This document shows, one piece after another, positions 20,971-29,776 of a stretch of DNA of 64,000 nt. Source of the DNA: CAVQND01 sp964653485. Lineage in GTDB: Bacteria > Verrucomicrobiota > Verrucomicrobiia > Limisphaerales > UBA8199. The DNA lies in assembly GCA_964653485.1 (NCBI GenBank), contig CAZZFF010000003.1, positions 1-64,000 of the forward strand, written 5' to 3'. The notes below the pieces were generated by a model. It made no database searches and had not been told where the DNA came from. It saw nothing but the letters and a program-made list of their open reading frames with translations. Position 1 is the first letter of the stretch, and each line of letters begins with the position of its first letter. The translations under genes were made by a program, and so were the position numbers.

Positions 20971-21047
20971 AAATCCGAAATCCGAAATCCGAAATCCGAA
21001 ATCCGAAATCCGAAATCCGAAATCCGAAATCTCAAATCTCAAATCCT
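20971..21047. repeat. tandem heptamer repeat array
   Basis: Eight perfect head-to-tail copies of AAATCCG occupy 20971-21026. Three degenerate copies follow (AAATCTC twice, then AAATCCT) to 21047. The array lies between the L,D-transpeptidase stop (21076) and the isomerase start (20906), that is, in the isomerase 5' region. Read in the isomerase frame, it yields a repeated FGFRISD peptide, which explains the artificial N-terminal extension of that open frame. Confidence 0.95.
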
Positions 21048-21075
21048 AAGGCCGTTCTTCCGGGAAGGCCCCGCG

Positions 21076-22440
21076 TCATCTGACGACGTAAACCGGCATT
21101 CCCACCCATAGTAGTTTGGCAAGGTGTTCGACGTTCCAATTCGCGAGCCGGAAGCAACCGTGAGATTCCGTCCGGCCGACCTGTTCCGGGTTGGGAGTTC
21201 CGTGGATGCCGTAGCCCGGCTTGTCCAGGCCAATCCAGACGACGCCGACCGGGTTGTTAGGCCCGGGCGGGAGCAAAAGCCGGGTCTTCAACCGCTGCGC
21301 CTCGGCGGATTCGGGGAAGGTCTCAGGGTTAAAGGTGTAGTTGGGATTCGGGGCGATGACGGAGACATGCAGGGCGCCCACGGGGCGCTTCTCGACCCGC
21401 TGGGCGATGCTGCACGGGAAATGCGCCATCAGCCGCGAGTTGGCGTCAAAGACCTGGAGGACCTTCTCGGCCAGGCGGATGGTCGCATAAGCGGCCTTGT
21501 CCGGGGTCTCGTCACCCGCAGTGTCCGGCAGTTGGACGACGGTGCCGGGAGAAATGCTGGTCCAGTTGAGGCCCGGGTTGAGCCGCCGAATCAGGTTCGG
21601 ATGGGCATGGCCCTTTTCCGCGACCAATTCGAGGATCGTCTCGTAATCGAGCGCGCTCTGCTGGGACTTGCCCAGCCATGTGGAACTCAAAGGCTGCAGC
21701 CGGGCCAAATCCGCGGCGGTGACCGTGTAGGTGGTGCAAACCGGGGCCGTTAGCGACAGGCGCTCCCGCGTGGGCATGTCCAGCTCTCCGCTGGGCGGCA
21801 GCCCTTCTCGCTGCTGGAAAGCGCGCAACGCCGACCGAGTCTGCGCGCCAAGTTGGCCATCTATCGAGCCGCACGAAATGCCCTGCCTGTCCAAAGCCAG
21901 TTGCGCATCGAGCACGTCCTGGATCGGCCGGGGGTATCCCTCGACCATATTGGGCTGGCCCTCCGTCTCCTGCGGCGGAGCGACCGCCGCCGGGCCAGGC
22001 GCGTTGGTTTGCGGCTTAAGCCCAGACGCCTTCAGAGACGCGTACTCCGCCATGACACCCGCCAACCGGTTGCTGCCGGCCTGCTTTCCGGCCGCCCCCT
22101 CGGTCCCGCCAACCCCACCCTGCCGCCCCCGGGCGTCCATCCCCCCCGCCCCCAAATCCTTCTCCCTGCCACGGCCCTCGACCTTCGGACTTTGGACTTC
22201 GGCCTTCCGCCCCTCTTGCCCAGTCCCCACTCCTCCCATGGCCCTCTCGCCACTTCGGCCCTCGACCCTCGGACTTTGGGCTTCGGCCTTCCGCCCCGCC
22301 GTTTCCGGCTTCGCGGCCGCCTGCCACCAAACCCAGCCGAGCAGTCCAAGCATCGCCGCCGCCAGAATCCAATAGAACACCCTCGCCTGCGCGTTGCTCG
22401 AATCGGTCGAACGAGGTCGTCTATGGCGGCGCACAATCAC
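21076..22440 (-). CDS. L,D-transpeptidase (YkuD) with peptidoglycan-binding domain
   Basis: 454 residues: short basic cytoplasmic N-terminus; one membrane helix (~22-40); a ~100-residue low-complexity Gly/Arg/Glu-rich linker; a PGBD-1 peptidoglycan-binding region (~170-230, SCGSIDGQLGAQTRSALRAF); a LysM-like middle; and a C-terminal YkuD domain with GYGIHGT and the catalytic SHGCFRL (His427, Cys429). It cross-links meso-Dap residues (3-3 links) or attaches proteins to peptidoglycan in the periplasm. The linker contains two copies of a ~42-bp direct repeat. It ends 3 bp before the cytidylate kinase-like gene's last base on the same strand, so the two are probably separate but adjacent in one unit. 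Confidence 0.9.
   Translation of the reverse strand: MIVRRHRRPRSTDSSNAQARVFYWILAAAMLGLLGWVWWQAAAKPETAGRKAEAQSPRVEGRSGERAMGGVGTGQEGRKAEVQSPKVEGRGREKDLGAGGMDARGRQGGVGGTEGAAGKQAGSNRLAGVMAEYASLKASGLKPQTNAPGPAAVAPPQETEGQPNMVEGYPRPIQDVLDAQLALDRQGISCGSIDGQLGAQTRSALRAFQQREGLPPSGELDMPTRERLSLTAPVCTTYTVTAADLARLQPLSSTWLGKSQQSALDYETILELVAEKGHAHPNLIRRLNPGLNWTSISPGTVVQLPDTAGDETPDKAAYATIRLAEKVLQVFDANSRLMAHFPCSIAQRVEKRPVGALHVSVIAPNPNYTFNPETFPESAEAQRLKTRLLLPPGPNNPVGVVWIGLDKPGYGIHGTPNPEQVGRTESHGCFRLANWNVEHLAKLLWVGMPVYVVR
22172..22297. repeat. imperfect ~42-bp direct repeat inside the transpeptidase linker
   Basis: Copies at about 22172-22213 and 22256-22297 share the core GGACTTTGG(A/G)CTTCGGCC and flanks and differ at only a few positions. 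In the minus-strand frame each encodes GRKAE(A/V)QSP(R/K)VEGR. The second copy explains the repeated pattern in the protein's linker. It resembles an intergenic repeat that has been taken into a reading frame. Confidence 0.8.
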
Positions 22441-22443
22441 AGC

Positions 22444-23211
22444 CTAATCGGCGCCATTTACGGCAGCGGCTTTCCCCGCCGATGGCGCCTCCGGCTTGCC
22501 CGACACATACTTCTGTCGAACCACAGCCTCGCCAATCATCACGGCGGCTTCCTCATAAGGCACCAGGTCGGTATTGATCACCATGTGGTAGAGCAGCGGG
22601 TCGTTGACATCCTCATGGAAGTATTTTTTCACATACCTCCTGCGCCCGCGATCCTCCCGGCGCGCGAACTCACGCGCCGCTTTGCGGCTTAGCCCCTCGT
22701 ATCGTTGGAGATTGGCGACCCGCCTGTCGAACGAGCCTACCAGCCGGACATGGAACACAAAATCCAGCCTGCCGGTGATGATATTGGCCCCGCGCCCGAT
22801 GAGGATTACGTTGCCCAACTGCGCCAAGTGGAGGATCGTCTCGGCCGTGTTGCGCACCAAGGTCCAGGAGGGCGGGTGCAACCCGAACAACTCGTCCATC
22901 GTGTCCGCCATTTCCGAAATCCGGTCCTCGCGCATGAATTGGGCCAAGCGCATGGGCAAATGATGGTCCTCCAGTACTTTTTCGACCAGGTTCCGATCGA
23001 ATATCGTCCACGAGCACGATGCCTGGGGAGCGTGCTCGTCCAGGTATGCCGCCAGTTTCTCACCTACCGTATGCCCGCCGGCCCCGCTCTGACGCGAGAT
23101 CGTCACCGCCCGCCGCTCCTCGCCTTCCTGGCCCCACCGCCGCCTGCCCGCCGGCTGCAACTGGCAATTGATGAACGACATGCAGTGCTCCAAACCCGCT
23201 TGCGTCTTCAT
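22444..23211 (-). CDS. cytidylate kinase-like family protein
   Basis: 255 residues. It has a P-loop-type nucleotide site TISRQSGAGGHTVGEKLA near residue 37, then FDRNLVEKVLEDHHLP, ILIGRGANIITG, VRLVGSFDRRVANL and a C-terminal helical region with RRYVKKYFHEDVNDPLLYHMVINT. These match the cytidylate kinase-like family found in many non-model bacteria, distinct from canonical Cmk. A small-molecule kinase role is likely, but the substrate is unproven. A divergent position follows: no gene lies within ~500 bp upstream, so this is probably the first gene of its transcript. Confidence 0.8.
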   Translation of the reverse strand: MKTQAGLEHCMSFINCQLQPAGRRRWGQEGEERRAVTISRQSGAGGHTVGEKLAAYLDEHAPQASCSWTIFDRNLVEKVLEDHHLPMRLAQFMREDRISEMADTMDELFGLHPPSWTLVRNTAETILHLAQLGNVILIGRGANIITGRLDFVFHVRLVGSFDRRVANLQRYEGLSRKAAREFARREDRGRRRYVKKYFHEDVNDPLLYHMVINTDLVPYEEAAVMIGEAVVRQKYVSGKPEAPSAGKAAAVNGAD

Positions 23212-23485
23212 CGAAGTCCTTTCGTTCGGGCGTTTGATCTGTCTCCTAACTTAGTCCCGGACCCGCCCCCGGAAAAGCCCAATCCGGGCGGGGCGATTTG
23301 ATTTAATCATGGCTTATGAGCCACATTAGCCATGATCCCGGAGCAGCCGGACTCCAAGGGGCCGAGGAAACCGCACGCCAACCCCGGGGCGCCCATGTCG
23401 GTTTTTTTCCACTGTGGGCTCCCGGCGTGCGTGAAAATGACGCATAATGCGTGAAAATCGCGCATCGCCAGAAAGGCAGGCTGTC

Positions 23486-23510
23486 AAAACCCTCGATATT
23501 CGAGGGTTTT
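23486..23510. terminator. bidirectional terminator-like palindrome
   Basis: A perfect inverted repeat, AAAACCCTCGA / TAT / TCGAGGGTTTT, with 11-bp arms and a 3-base spacer. It has A/T-rich outer ends on both sides, so it gives a stem followed by a U-run when transcribed in either direction. It lies about 200 bp beyond the DUF5107 gene's stop on the minus strand, and 275 bp upstream of the cytidylate kinase-like start. Confidence 0.65.
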
Positions 23511-23641
23511 TGGATATGGCACGCAACATGCTAATAAAACGGGCGTAGTGTGAGTCGTTGTTGTTGTTGGGTTACAAAAACTACGGTTCGCCAAGAGAGG
23601 CTGTGGGATTGCAAGGCTGAGCCTTTGCGAAGGGGAGTTGG

Positions 23642-23690
23642 GCGCTGCTCGGTGTGGAGTGGACATAGGCTAGAAGGCACCGAGCAGCGC
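23642..23690. repeat. long perfect hairpin downstream of the DUF5107 gene
   Basis: Arms GCGCTGCTCGGTG (23642-23654) and CACCGAGCAGCGC (23678-23690) pair perfectly over 13 bp around a 23-base loop. TCCGC and six T follow on the plus strand. It starts 20 bp past the DUF5107 stop. The T-run is on the plus-strand side, so it does not look like a simple terminator for the minus-strand gene; it may be a mobile REP or MITE-like hairpin that also ends transcripts. Confidence 0.55.
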
Positions 23691-23710
23691 TCCGCTTTTT
23701 TAGGGAAGCG

Positions 23711-26700
23711 TCATTGCATCTCCGATAATTCCGTCTTTGCGCCCAGGCAGTCTGGCGCCGCTTGCAGGGCTTGGGTGAATTCCGCCTTGGCCTTGCCGTT
23801 CTCTCCCAACCCGAGCCGGCCCAAACCGCGGACATAATGAGCCAGGGCCGTCCTGGAGTTCCGGGAGTGGCGCCACCGGGGGCCTTCGGAGGGGTTGCCA
23901 GGTTCGACGGCCGGGCCGCCGGCTTCCAGGAGGCCGCGCAGGGCCGCTTCCGCTTCCGCGCCCTGCCCCAGTTTTCGCTCGGCCAGGGCTTGGTAATAGA
24001 CCTGGATCTGCCGTTCGGAGAGCCGGCCTTCGGGACGGAGGCGCGGGCCCGCCGGCAAGCTCGCGGCCGCCTCTTGCCAGCACTGGCGCGCTTTTGCCGT
24101 TTGGCCCGTCTTTTCACAGGCAAGGCCCAGCCAATAGCCGGTTTCGGCGTTACGGTTGGAACCGTCCTGGTCGCTGGGCAGATTGTCAGGGATGGTCCTG
24201 GCAGCTTGGAAATCTTCCAGGGCGGCGGCAAATTGCCCGGCGGCCATGGCCTTGCGGCCACGCGCCAGATGGGCGCTCACCCAATGATCGGCCACCTCCA
24301 GCGTACCCCCTTCCCAAACGGCGAACTTCCGGCCGGTCATGAGCCGAATGGCGTCATCGGCCTTGCCGGCAAGTATTTTCAACCCGATCTCGCGCGATAA
24401 GGCGTCGTCACACTGAGCTACGACGGCCTGGTTCTGCTCCAGGAGCGCCAGACGTTTTTCGGGCGCGGCGCCGGCCGCGGCATAAAGCTCATCCAATTCG
24501 GCGAAGTGAAGAGCGTATTTGACGGGACCCGAAACCGCCTGTTCGAGGCGGGCGATGGCCCGAGCGGTGTCGTTGGTGGACTCTTGATGGGTGTACGCCA
24601 CGGCCAGATTGCGCTGAACGATTGCGAAGGAGGGGTCGAGAGCGGCAGATTTTTCCCATAGCTCGAGCGCCTCCCGGGGCTGCCAGTCATAGAGGAGGTT
24701 GCCCAGGTAGTAGGGGGCGCGGGCATCGGCGGGATTGGCCTGGATGGCCCGCCGCAACACCGGGATTGCCTCCCATTGGAAGGGGAAGACGTAATCGGGA
24801 GGCATCGTCACCGCCAGGCGCCGATATTCGGCGGCCTGCTTTGCGCCGCCGAGGCGCTCGGCGAAGTCCCCAAGGTAGTAATAGACCAACGGCGAGATGC
24901 GTGTCGGGTCTTCGGCGGTCTGGACCATGAACTTGAGGAGCGCGCTCCCCTCCCGCCACAGGCCGGCGTCGGCATATCCGACGGCGGCTTCGAGGCCGGC
25001 AGCGGGGTGGCTGCGCAAGGTTTGAGCCAGGTCGGGGTTGGATTTGCCGCCGGCAGCCAGCCAGCGTTCGGTCATCAGGCCGACATCGAGCGGGTCGGTT
25101 TGGCGCTCTGCGTAATTCAGGATGCCCGATGCGCGCCGAATCCGGCCTGTATGCCGCAACAGGGCGGACTTGAGAGTGAGGGCGCGTGGGTCCAGGGCGT
25201 TTGCTTCCAGAGAGCGGCTCACCAGGTCCAGGGCCGCGGGTTCGTCTCCTCGCAGGGTGGCAAGCTCGGCCAGCGAAAAATAGGCGGGCGCCCGCCAGCC
25301 CTCGCTCCAGGTCGCTTTGTAGAATGCGTCGAGGGCCTCGCTGAGCCGGCCTTGGGCCTTCAATGACGCGCCCAGGTAGTAAAACGCCTCGCCATCCCTG
25401 GGAGCGGTGTAACTGGCGGTGAGCCGCTCGATGGCCTTATGGAAATGGGCCTCGGCTTCGGCGTACCTGGCCTGTCGCAGCTTGCGAATGCCGAACACCG
25501 TGTTGACCCGGGCGTCACCGGGGTCGCGCCGCAGCGCCTCCGCCCAGTAAGGCTCCGGACTGAGAGAGGGGTTATGGAACTGCTCGATGCGCTGGCCGGC
25601 CAGGTAGAGCTCCTCCACTGTGCCCAGGTCTTTGGGGGCGGGCGGGTTTTCCACCGGCCTGGGCATGGGGGCGGGCGCCAGCCGAACGGGGGAATAGGAC
25701 ACGAGGACTTTGCCTTCCGCAGCCAGGGAGGCGCACAGGTCGTGCTCATCCACTCCCGCTGGGATAGCGACTTGCTTGACATAAGGTTTGCCGGGGTTGA
25801 TGGCGATGTCCTCCTTCAGGAGAACGCGGTCCGCGGCCTTGAGCAGCACGGTGGCGGCGCGGTGCGGAGCGGTGGTGCAGAAGCCCACGAACGCTTCCCC
25901 GTTCGTGCCGACTTCGAGATTGACGGCCCCCTCCAGGTTGGCCTGCTTGACGCCTTTGATGTCGCGGAAAGGATACCAGTACATCCGGAACGACTTGGTC
26001 TCGCCCGGCTGGAGCCAGCTATAGTCGGGCTGGTTGTCCGAGTAAGCCCCGGCCATCAACTCGATGTAAGGGCCGTCGTCATCGGTCAGTATCTTGTCCC
26101 ACATACGCCCGCGCGGGCCGTTGCCCCAGGTCCAGAATTTCTTGCCGGGCACCACGTGGTGATCCGCAACGCTCATGATTCCGGCCTCCTTGCCGTGGTC
26201 GTAGCCGGCGAAAAAGTCGTCCTGGCAATTCCAGGCGAACATGGAGTTGGCATTGAAATGGTTCGAGTACCAGCTCACGTCCACTCCTCGGGTGAAATCA
26301 GCCCCGCTATAACGGGTCGTGGCGATTGGCCATGTCGTGAATTGGTTTTTCGAGTGGTAGGTCACAAACTGCGTGCGGGGAGGATAGATAACCTGGTAAC
26401 TGTCATTCACATGCACCGCGACGTTGGCGAAGCAGAGCATCGTGTTGATATAGGGGGTCCGGTTCAGAATCCGCACCGAGCACTCCAGGCAGGAACGCCC
26501 AGGCCGCAACGTGTAACCCACCGCCCAGCGCATCCGCTGCCGCACTTCCAACTCGCCCACCCACACCGTCTTGCCGCCGTCAGCATTTGCCTCGACCCGG
26601 TACTGGACCGGCAGGAACGTCGTGGCGCGGTGATGATGGGGGATGTTCCATTCGATGCCCCCCGAAATCCACGCCCCGATTAGCCCAATCAATGCCGGCT

Positions 26701-27127
26701 TGATCACATGCTGCCGGTAAATGAAATCGTACCCGTTGCTCTTGTCGACCGCCTCGAACAACCGCCCCCCGATTTCGGGCAGGATGCCGATCCGCACATA
26801 CTCGTTCTCCAGCCACACCACCCGGTACACCTTGTTGGACTTGACTCCGGTCAGCTTGTCATAAAGCGGATACGGATACACCCGTCCTTCGGCGCCTTGG
26901 GAATTGCGGCCGAAATAAAACATCGGGTTCGGTTCCGGCTCGCCGGCCAGATAAGTCGGAATAACCTCGTCACGCTCGGCCACTTTCACCGAAGCGCCCA
27001 GCGCCCCCGCGATGATGACAAAGACGGACGTGATGCCGACGGCCAAAAGGGCTTTTTGCCGCCATAACCGCGGCCTGGATTGAAAGAGGGGGTGGATGAC
27101 CGGACTGGGATTTGTGTCGCGCTTCAT
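23711..27127 (-). CDS. DUF5107 and tetratricopeptide repeat protein
   Basis: 1138 residues from ATG 27127 (MKRDTNP); a Met 12 codons earlier is possible. An N-terminal membrane helix (~32-50) leaves most of the protein outside the cytoplasm. The next ~400 residues are a DUF5107 beta-rich domain (ILPEIGGRLFEAVDK, GGIEWNIPHHHRATTF), which resembles galactose mutarotase-like carbohydrate folds. The rest is many TPR helices (for example AEAHFHKAIERL, ALDAFYKATWSEG, YYLGNLLYDWQP), suited to protein or glycan-complex scaffolding. DUF5107-TPR proteins are common in Bacteroidota and PVC genomes and often sit near glycan-use genes. No catalytic residue can be named. Confidence 0.85.
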   Translation of the reverse strand: MKRDTNPSPVIHPLFQSRPRLWRQKALLAVGITSVFVIIAGALGASVKVAERDEVIPTYLAGEPEPNPMFYFGRNSQGAEGRVYPYPLYDKLTGVKSNKVYRVVWLENEYVRIGILPEIGGRLFEAVDKSNGYDFIYRQHVIKPALIGLIGAWISGGIEWNIPHHHRATTFLPVQYRVEANADGGKTVWVGELEVRQRMRWAVGYTLRPGRSCLECSVRILNRTPYINTMLCFANVAVHVNDSYQVIYPPRTQFVTYHSKNQFTTWPIATTRYSGADFTRGVDVSWYSNHFNANSMFAWNCQDDFFAGYDHGKEAGIMSVADHHVVPGKKFWTWGNGPRGRMWDKILTDDDGPYIELMAGAYSDNQPDYSWLQPGETKSFRMYWYPFRDIKGVKQANLEGAVNLEVGTNGEAFVGFCTTAPHRAATVLLKAADRVLLKEDIAINPGKPYVKQVAIPAGVDEHDLCASLAAEGKVLVSYSPVRLAPAPMPRPVENPPAPKDLGTVEELYLAGQRIEQFHNPSLSPEPYWAEALRRDPGDARVNTVFGIRKLRQARYAEAEAHFHKAIERLTASYTAPRDGEAFYYLGASLKAQGRLSEALDAFYKATWSEGWRAPAYFSLAELATLRGDEPAALDLVSRSLEANALDPRALTLKSALLRHTGRIRRASGILNYAERQTDPLDVGLMTERWLAAGGKSNPDLAQTLRSHPAAGLEAAVGYADAGLWREGSALLKFMVQTAEDPTRISPLVYYYLGDFAERLGGAKQAAEYRRLAVTMPPDYVFPFQWEAIPVLRRAIQANPADARAPYYLGNLLYDWQPREALELWEKSAALDPSFAIVQRNLAVAYTHQESTNDTARAIARLEQAVSGPVKYALHFAELDELYAAAGAAPEKRLALLEQNQAVVAQCDDALSREIGLKILAGKADDAIRLMTGRKFAVWEGGTLEVADHWVSAHLARGRKAMAAGQFAAALEDFQAARTIPDNLPSDQDGSNRNAETGYWLGLACEKTGQTAKARQCWQEAAASLPAGPRLRPEGRLSERQIQVYYQALAERKLGQGAEAEAALRGLLEAGGPAVEPGNPSEGPRWRHSRNSRTALAHYVRGLGRLGLGENGKAKAEFTQALQAAPDCLGAKTELSEMQ

Positions 27128-27186
27128 GAATGGCAGTTTGCGGCCCGAGCTTACCAGGGCCATCCGCAGGGAGCAATCTCACTCCG

Positions 27187-27969
27187 TCAATGAATCGGCG
27201 GGAAGTGAATGGGAGGGTGTTTGGCGGTCAGCCAAAGCCAGGGTGCCAGGAAGAACAGCGATGGCAGGAACAGGAATGGCGCTACGGTCGCCAGCGGATA
27301 AGCCCACCAGGGAGGGACTCGGGCAGACCGTTCCGAGGGCGCCCAATGGGCCGGCAGCCAGACCATCAGGCCATAGACGAAAACCCAGAGCCCAAAGTTG
27401 GCCAGGCCTTGCGGCCCGAAGGCGATGACTTCAGCCAGTGTGCCGGTGATTCCGAAAAGGACAAACACCGCGAAGGGAGTGAAGCGCCAGCGCCAGAGGA
27501 GGACGGCCCAGCCGATAAACAACGGCACAAAAATCACAACGCTGTGGTAGAGGACCACGTCGAAGTAGTTGGCGGAGGCAGTGATATAGGCCTGGCCCTT
27601 CCGGACGCCGAGAAGAGGGGCGCAGTTGGTCATCAGCGTGGTGATGGCTTCCTCCAGCAAAGCGAGTGCCACGCAGCCGAGAACGAACTTCAACATCCAG
27701 GGCAAGGGGACTCTGTTTGCGAGCCGGCACAACCGAACACGCCAGCGCCACATGCCCAAACCGCAGACGCCGATCCAGAGCACGATTAACCCCCACGCCA
27801 TGAGCAACATCGCCCGTGGCGCCGGCTTAGGCCAGTTAAGCGCGAGCACCAGGCCGGACACCAGGACCAGCCAAACGGCCAGCACCCGAACAAATCGACG
27901 CCCCCATGAAACTGGCCGGCCTTGGGGCGGCGTGGCTGGGTCAGGACTCGGGCAGCCGTTGCTCATCAC
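27187..27969 (-). CDS. integral membrane protein of unknown function
   Basis: 260 residues with about seven hydrophobic helices (for example VLAVWLVLVSGLVLALNW near 30, MLLMAWGLIVLWIGVCGLG near 55, MLKFVLGCVALALLEEAIT near 95 and VVIFVPLFIGWAVLLW near 145). ALLEEAITT in a membrane helix is faintly like the EExxxR region of CPBP-type intramembrane proteases, but the other motifs are not evident. I do not recognise a family. It precedes the DUF5107-TPR gene on the same strand with a 59-bp gap, so it is probably co-transcribed with it. Confidence 0.65.
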   Translation of the reverse strand: MMSNGCPSPDPATPPQGRPVSWGRRFVRVLAVWLVLVSGLVLALNWPKPAPRAMLLMAWGLIVLWIGVCGLGMWRWRVRLCRLANRVPLPWMLKFVLGCVALALLEEAITTLMTNCAPLLGVRKGQAYITASANYFDVVLYHSVVIFVPLFIGWAVLLWRWRFTPFAVFVLFGITGTLAEVIAFGPQGLANFGLWVFVYGLMVWLPAHWAPSERSARVPPWWAYPLATVAPFLFLPSLFFLAPWLWLTAKHPPIHFPPIH

Positions 27970-28017
27970 ATTACTCCCGTTCCCGCTTTTGCGGCCGGAA
28001 AATTGCGCCTGGCGCGA

Positions 28018-28962
28018 CTATGAAGTTGATTGGATGATGTCCCGCATAAACCGGGCCGCCAGCTCGGCGTTTCGGTCGGCAAAGTCAACACCCACCGTTT
28101 GGCCCCCCACGACCGGCAATTGGTGGCACAGCTCGTAGCTCAGGTAGCCCTGGTAACCAATCCGGCGCATGGCGCCAACGAAGTCCGCGTAATACTGGTT
28201 GGTCTCGCCCTCCACAACCCCGTCGTTCCGCTCATATCCGCGAATGCCTCCGTCGGGCCGGCGCTCGAACTCGCCGCCGAAATGCGACAGGACTTGCAAA
28301 GAGCCGGCCGCGCCGGCGGCCTCGTTCATCGCCGCGGCGCTCTTGTCGGACATGAGGGGCGCGTCCAGGCAAACCTTCAGGTGGGGAGAGTTCACCTCTT
28401 TGACCATGCGCAGAACGTCGCGGTAGTCGCGGATGACCGGCCGATGATTCTGGAGCGCGAGGGTGACGCCCGCTTCCCCGGCATACCGCGCGCATTCAAT
28501 CAAGGCATCCCTGCACCAGCCCCAGATTTCCTCCGCGGAGAACTTCGCGTGAACGGCGGGCCACAAGTTCTCCATGATGTCGTAGGAGGCCAGCCGCGGA
28601 TGCAGGGTGACGCCCCACCAGGCCAGAAAAACCCGGAGGTGCTTCGCCCCGAGGTCGGCGGTCATCCGGATCAGCTCGCGCACGTGGCTAACCTGGGCCT
28701 CGCGCACCTCGGACGCCGGGCAACTGAAGTCGTTGTTCGCCGCCACCGCGTGAATCTCGATGCCTTCCCCCTCGGCAAGGGCGCGCAACTCGCGGCAGCG
28801 CGCGGACGGCCAGTCGAGAGGATTGCCATGCGGGCGCTTGCCATCGATCTCGATGCCATCGTAGCCGTATCGCTTGGCCCTCTGGATCAATTCGGGAAGT
28901 GTCAAGGCATCGCCCCGATACCAAATGCCCAGATACGTAATGCTATAGAGTCCGATTTTCAT
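28018..28962 (-). CDS. sugar phosphate isomerase/epimerase (xylose isomerase-like TIM barrel)
   Basis: 314 residues from ATG 28962 (MKIGLYSITYLGIWYRGD); the longer open frame to 29175 is only the out-of-frame overlap with the ThuA gene. TIM-barrel signatures are present: GYDGIEIDGKRPHGNP, LGAKHLRVFLAWWG, GVTLALQNHRPV, LKVCLDAPLM and YLSYELCHQLP, with His/Glu/Asp at the usual divalent-metal positions. There is no signal peptide, so it is cytoplasmic, unlike the paralogue at 20031. Its start overlaps the ThuA stop by 20 bp. ThuA plus isomerase pairs are frequent in PVC sugar-use loci; the substrate is unknown. Confidence 0.88.
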   Translation of the reverse strand: MKIGLYSITYLGIWYRGDALTLPELIQRAKRYGYDGIEIDGKRPHGNPLDWPSARCRELRALAEGEGIEIHAVAANNDFSCPASEVREAQVSHVRELIRMTADLGAKHLRVFLAWWGVTLHPRLASYDIMENLWPAVHAKFSAEEIWGWCRDALIECARYAGEAGVTLALQNHRPVIRDYRDVLRMVKEVNSPHLKVCLDAPLMSDKSAAAMNEAAGAAGSLQVLSHFGGEFERRPDGGIRGYERNDGVVEGETNQYYADFVGAMRRIGYQGYLSYELCHQLPVVGGQTVGVDFADRNAELAARFMRDIIQSTS

Positions 28963-29776
28963 CTGTTTTCGGTTTTGCTGTTCCAGCGGCCCACAAGACC
29001 GCGTTGCGCAGGAGTGTGGTGAAAGCTTCGTTCTCGAAAAGATCAGGCCCGTGGCCCATGAAGATGTACACATTGCGGGCGGCCATCCGCTCGTTGGTCC
29101 AGACGACCGGGTGGTCCCCCATTTTGACGGTGGAGTCCGGGGAATAGGTGGATTCGTCCACGCTGGCCAGCACATGGACGTTGGGGCGCGGACTGTGATC
29201 GTAGGTGTACCATTCTTCCCTGGAGATCACGAACGATTCACCGAGGCCTTTCATGCAGGGGTGTTCCCTGTCTTCCACGCGGACCGTTCCGGCCGCGAAC
29301 TGCGGAATATAATTCTTGAACTTTATCTTGCCCATGAAGTCGTGGAACCAGGGCCACATTGGATACCCGTCAAAGCTGCCCAGGAGCGAGGCGTGGTGCA
29401 GGCCCACCCACCCGCCTTTGCCCTGCTCGATGAACGATTTGAAGGCCGCCATGGACTCCGGCGTCCAGCCGTAAGGGACAAAGTCCAACTGCAGCACGAG
29501 CGCGTACCGGGCCAGGAAGGCCTCCGTGATGGGCGCGGTGTTGGTGAGGTAATCCACCTCGAACCTGTTTTCTTCCCCGCATCGCTTCAACCAGACCTTG
29601 GCTGCCTTGGTGAAGGCGACGTGGTGACCGCCGGCCTCCGCGAGAGCCAACACCCTGAAACCGGGCTGTGCGGCGGAAGGAACCGCGGCCGACGTGGGCG
29701 CTCCGGCAGGAACCAAGACCTGCGCCGCCCCGGCGATGCATGCGGACATCCAGAGAGACAGCGTCAGTTTATTCAT
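28943..29776 (-). CDS. secreted ThuA domain protein
   Basis: 277 residues from ATG 29776, selected for its signal peptide (MNKLTLSLWMSACIAGAAQV); the open frame to 29989 lacks a leader. The ThuA fold (glutamine amidotransferase-like, linked to trehalose utilisation) shows in RVLALAEAGGHHVAFTKAA, GKGGWVGLHHAS, HPCMKGL, EEWYTYDHSPRP and PVVWTNERMAARNVYIFMGHG. These proteins are found beside sugar isomerases and Gfo/Idh oxidoreductases; no enzymatic activity is firmly established. It is the first gene of the minus-strand block, coupled to the isomerase by a 20-bp overlap. Confidence 0.85.
   Translation of the reverse strand: MNKLTLSLWMSACIAGAAQVLVPAGAPTSAAVPSAAQPGFRVLALAEAGGHHVAFTKAAKVWLKRCGEENRFEVDYLTNTAPITEAFLARYALVLQLDFVPYGWTPESMAAFKSFIEQGKGGWVGLHHASLLGSFDGYPMWPWFHDFMGKIKFKNYIPQFAAGTVRVEDREHPCMKGLGESFVISREEWYTYDHSPRPNVHVLASVDESTYSPDSTVKMGDHPVVWTNERMAARNVYIFMGHGPDLFENEAFTTLLRNAVLWAAGTAKPKTDENRTL

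Larger units (their letters stand above)
23212..23710. other. intergenic region with two strong palindromes
   Basis: About 500 bp separate the cytidylate kinase-like gene from the DUF5107 gene. Besides the two hairpins listed separately, it holds short repeats of GCGTGAAAAT and GCGCAT near 23430-23466. I see no coding frame with protein-like composition and no tRNA. Confidence 0.6.

Noticed and set aside
20971..21047. CRISPR array
   Set aside because: The unit is 7 bp and contiguous, with no spacers or cas genes.
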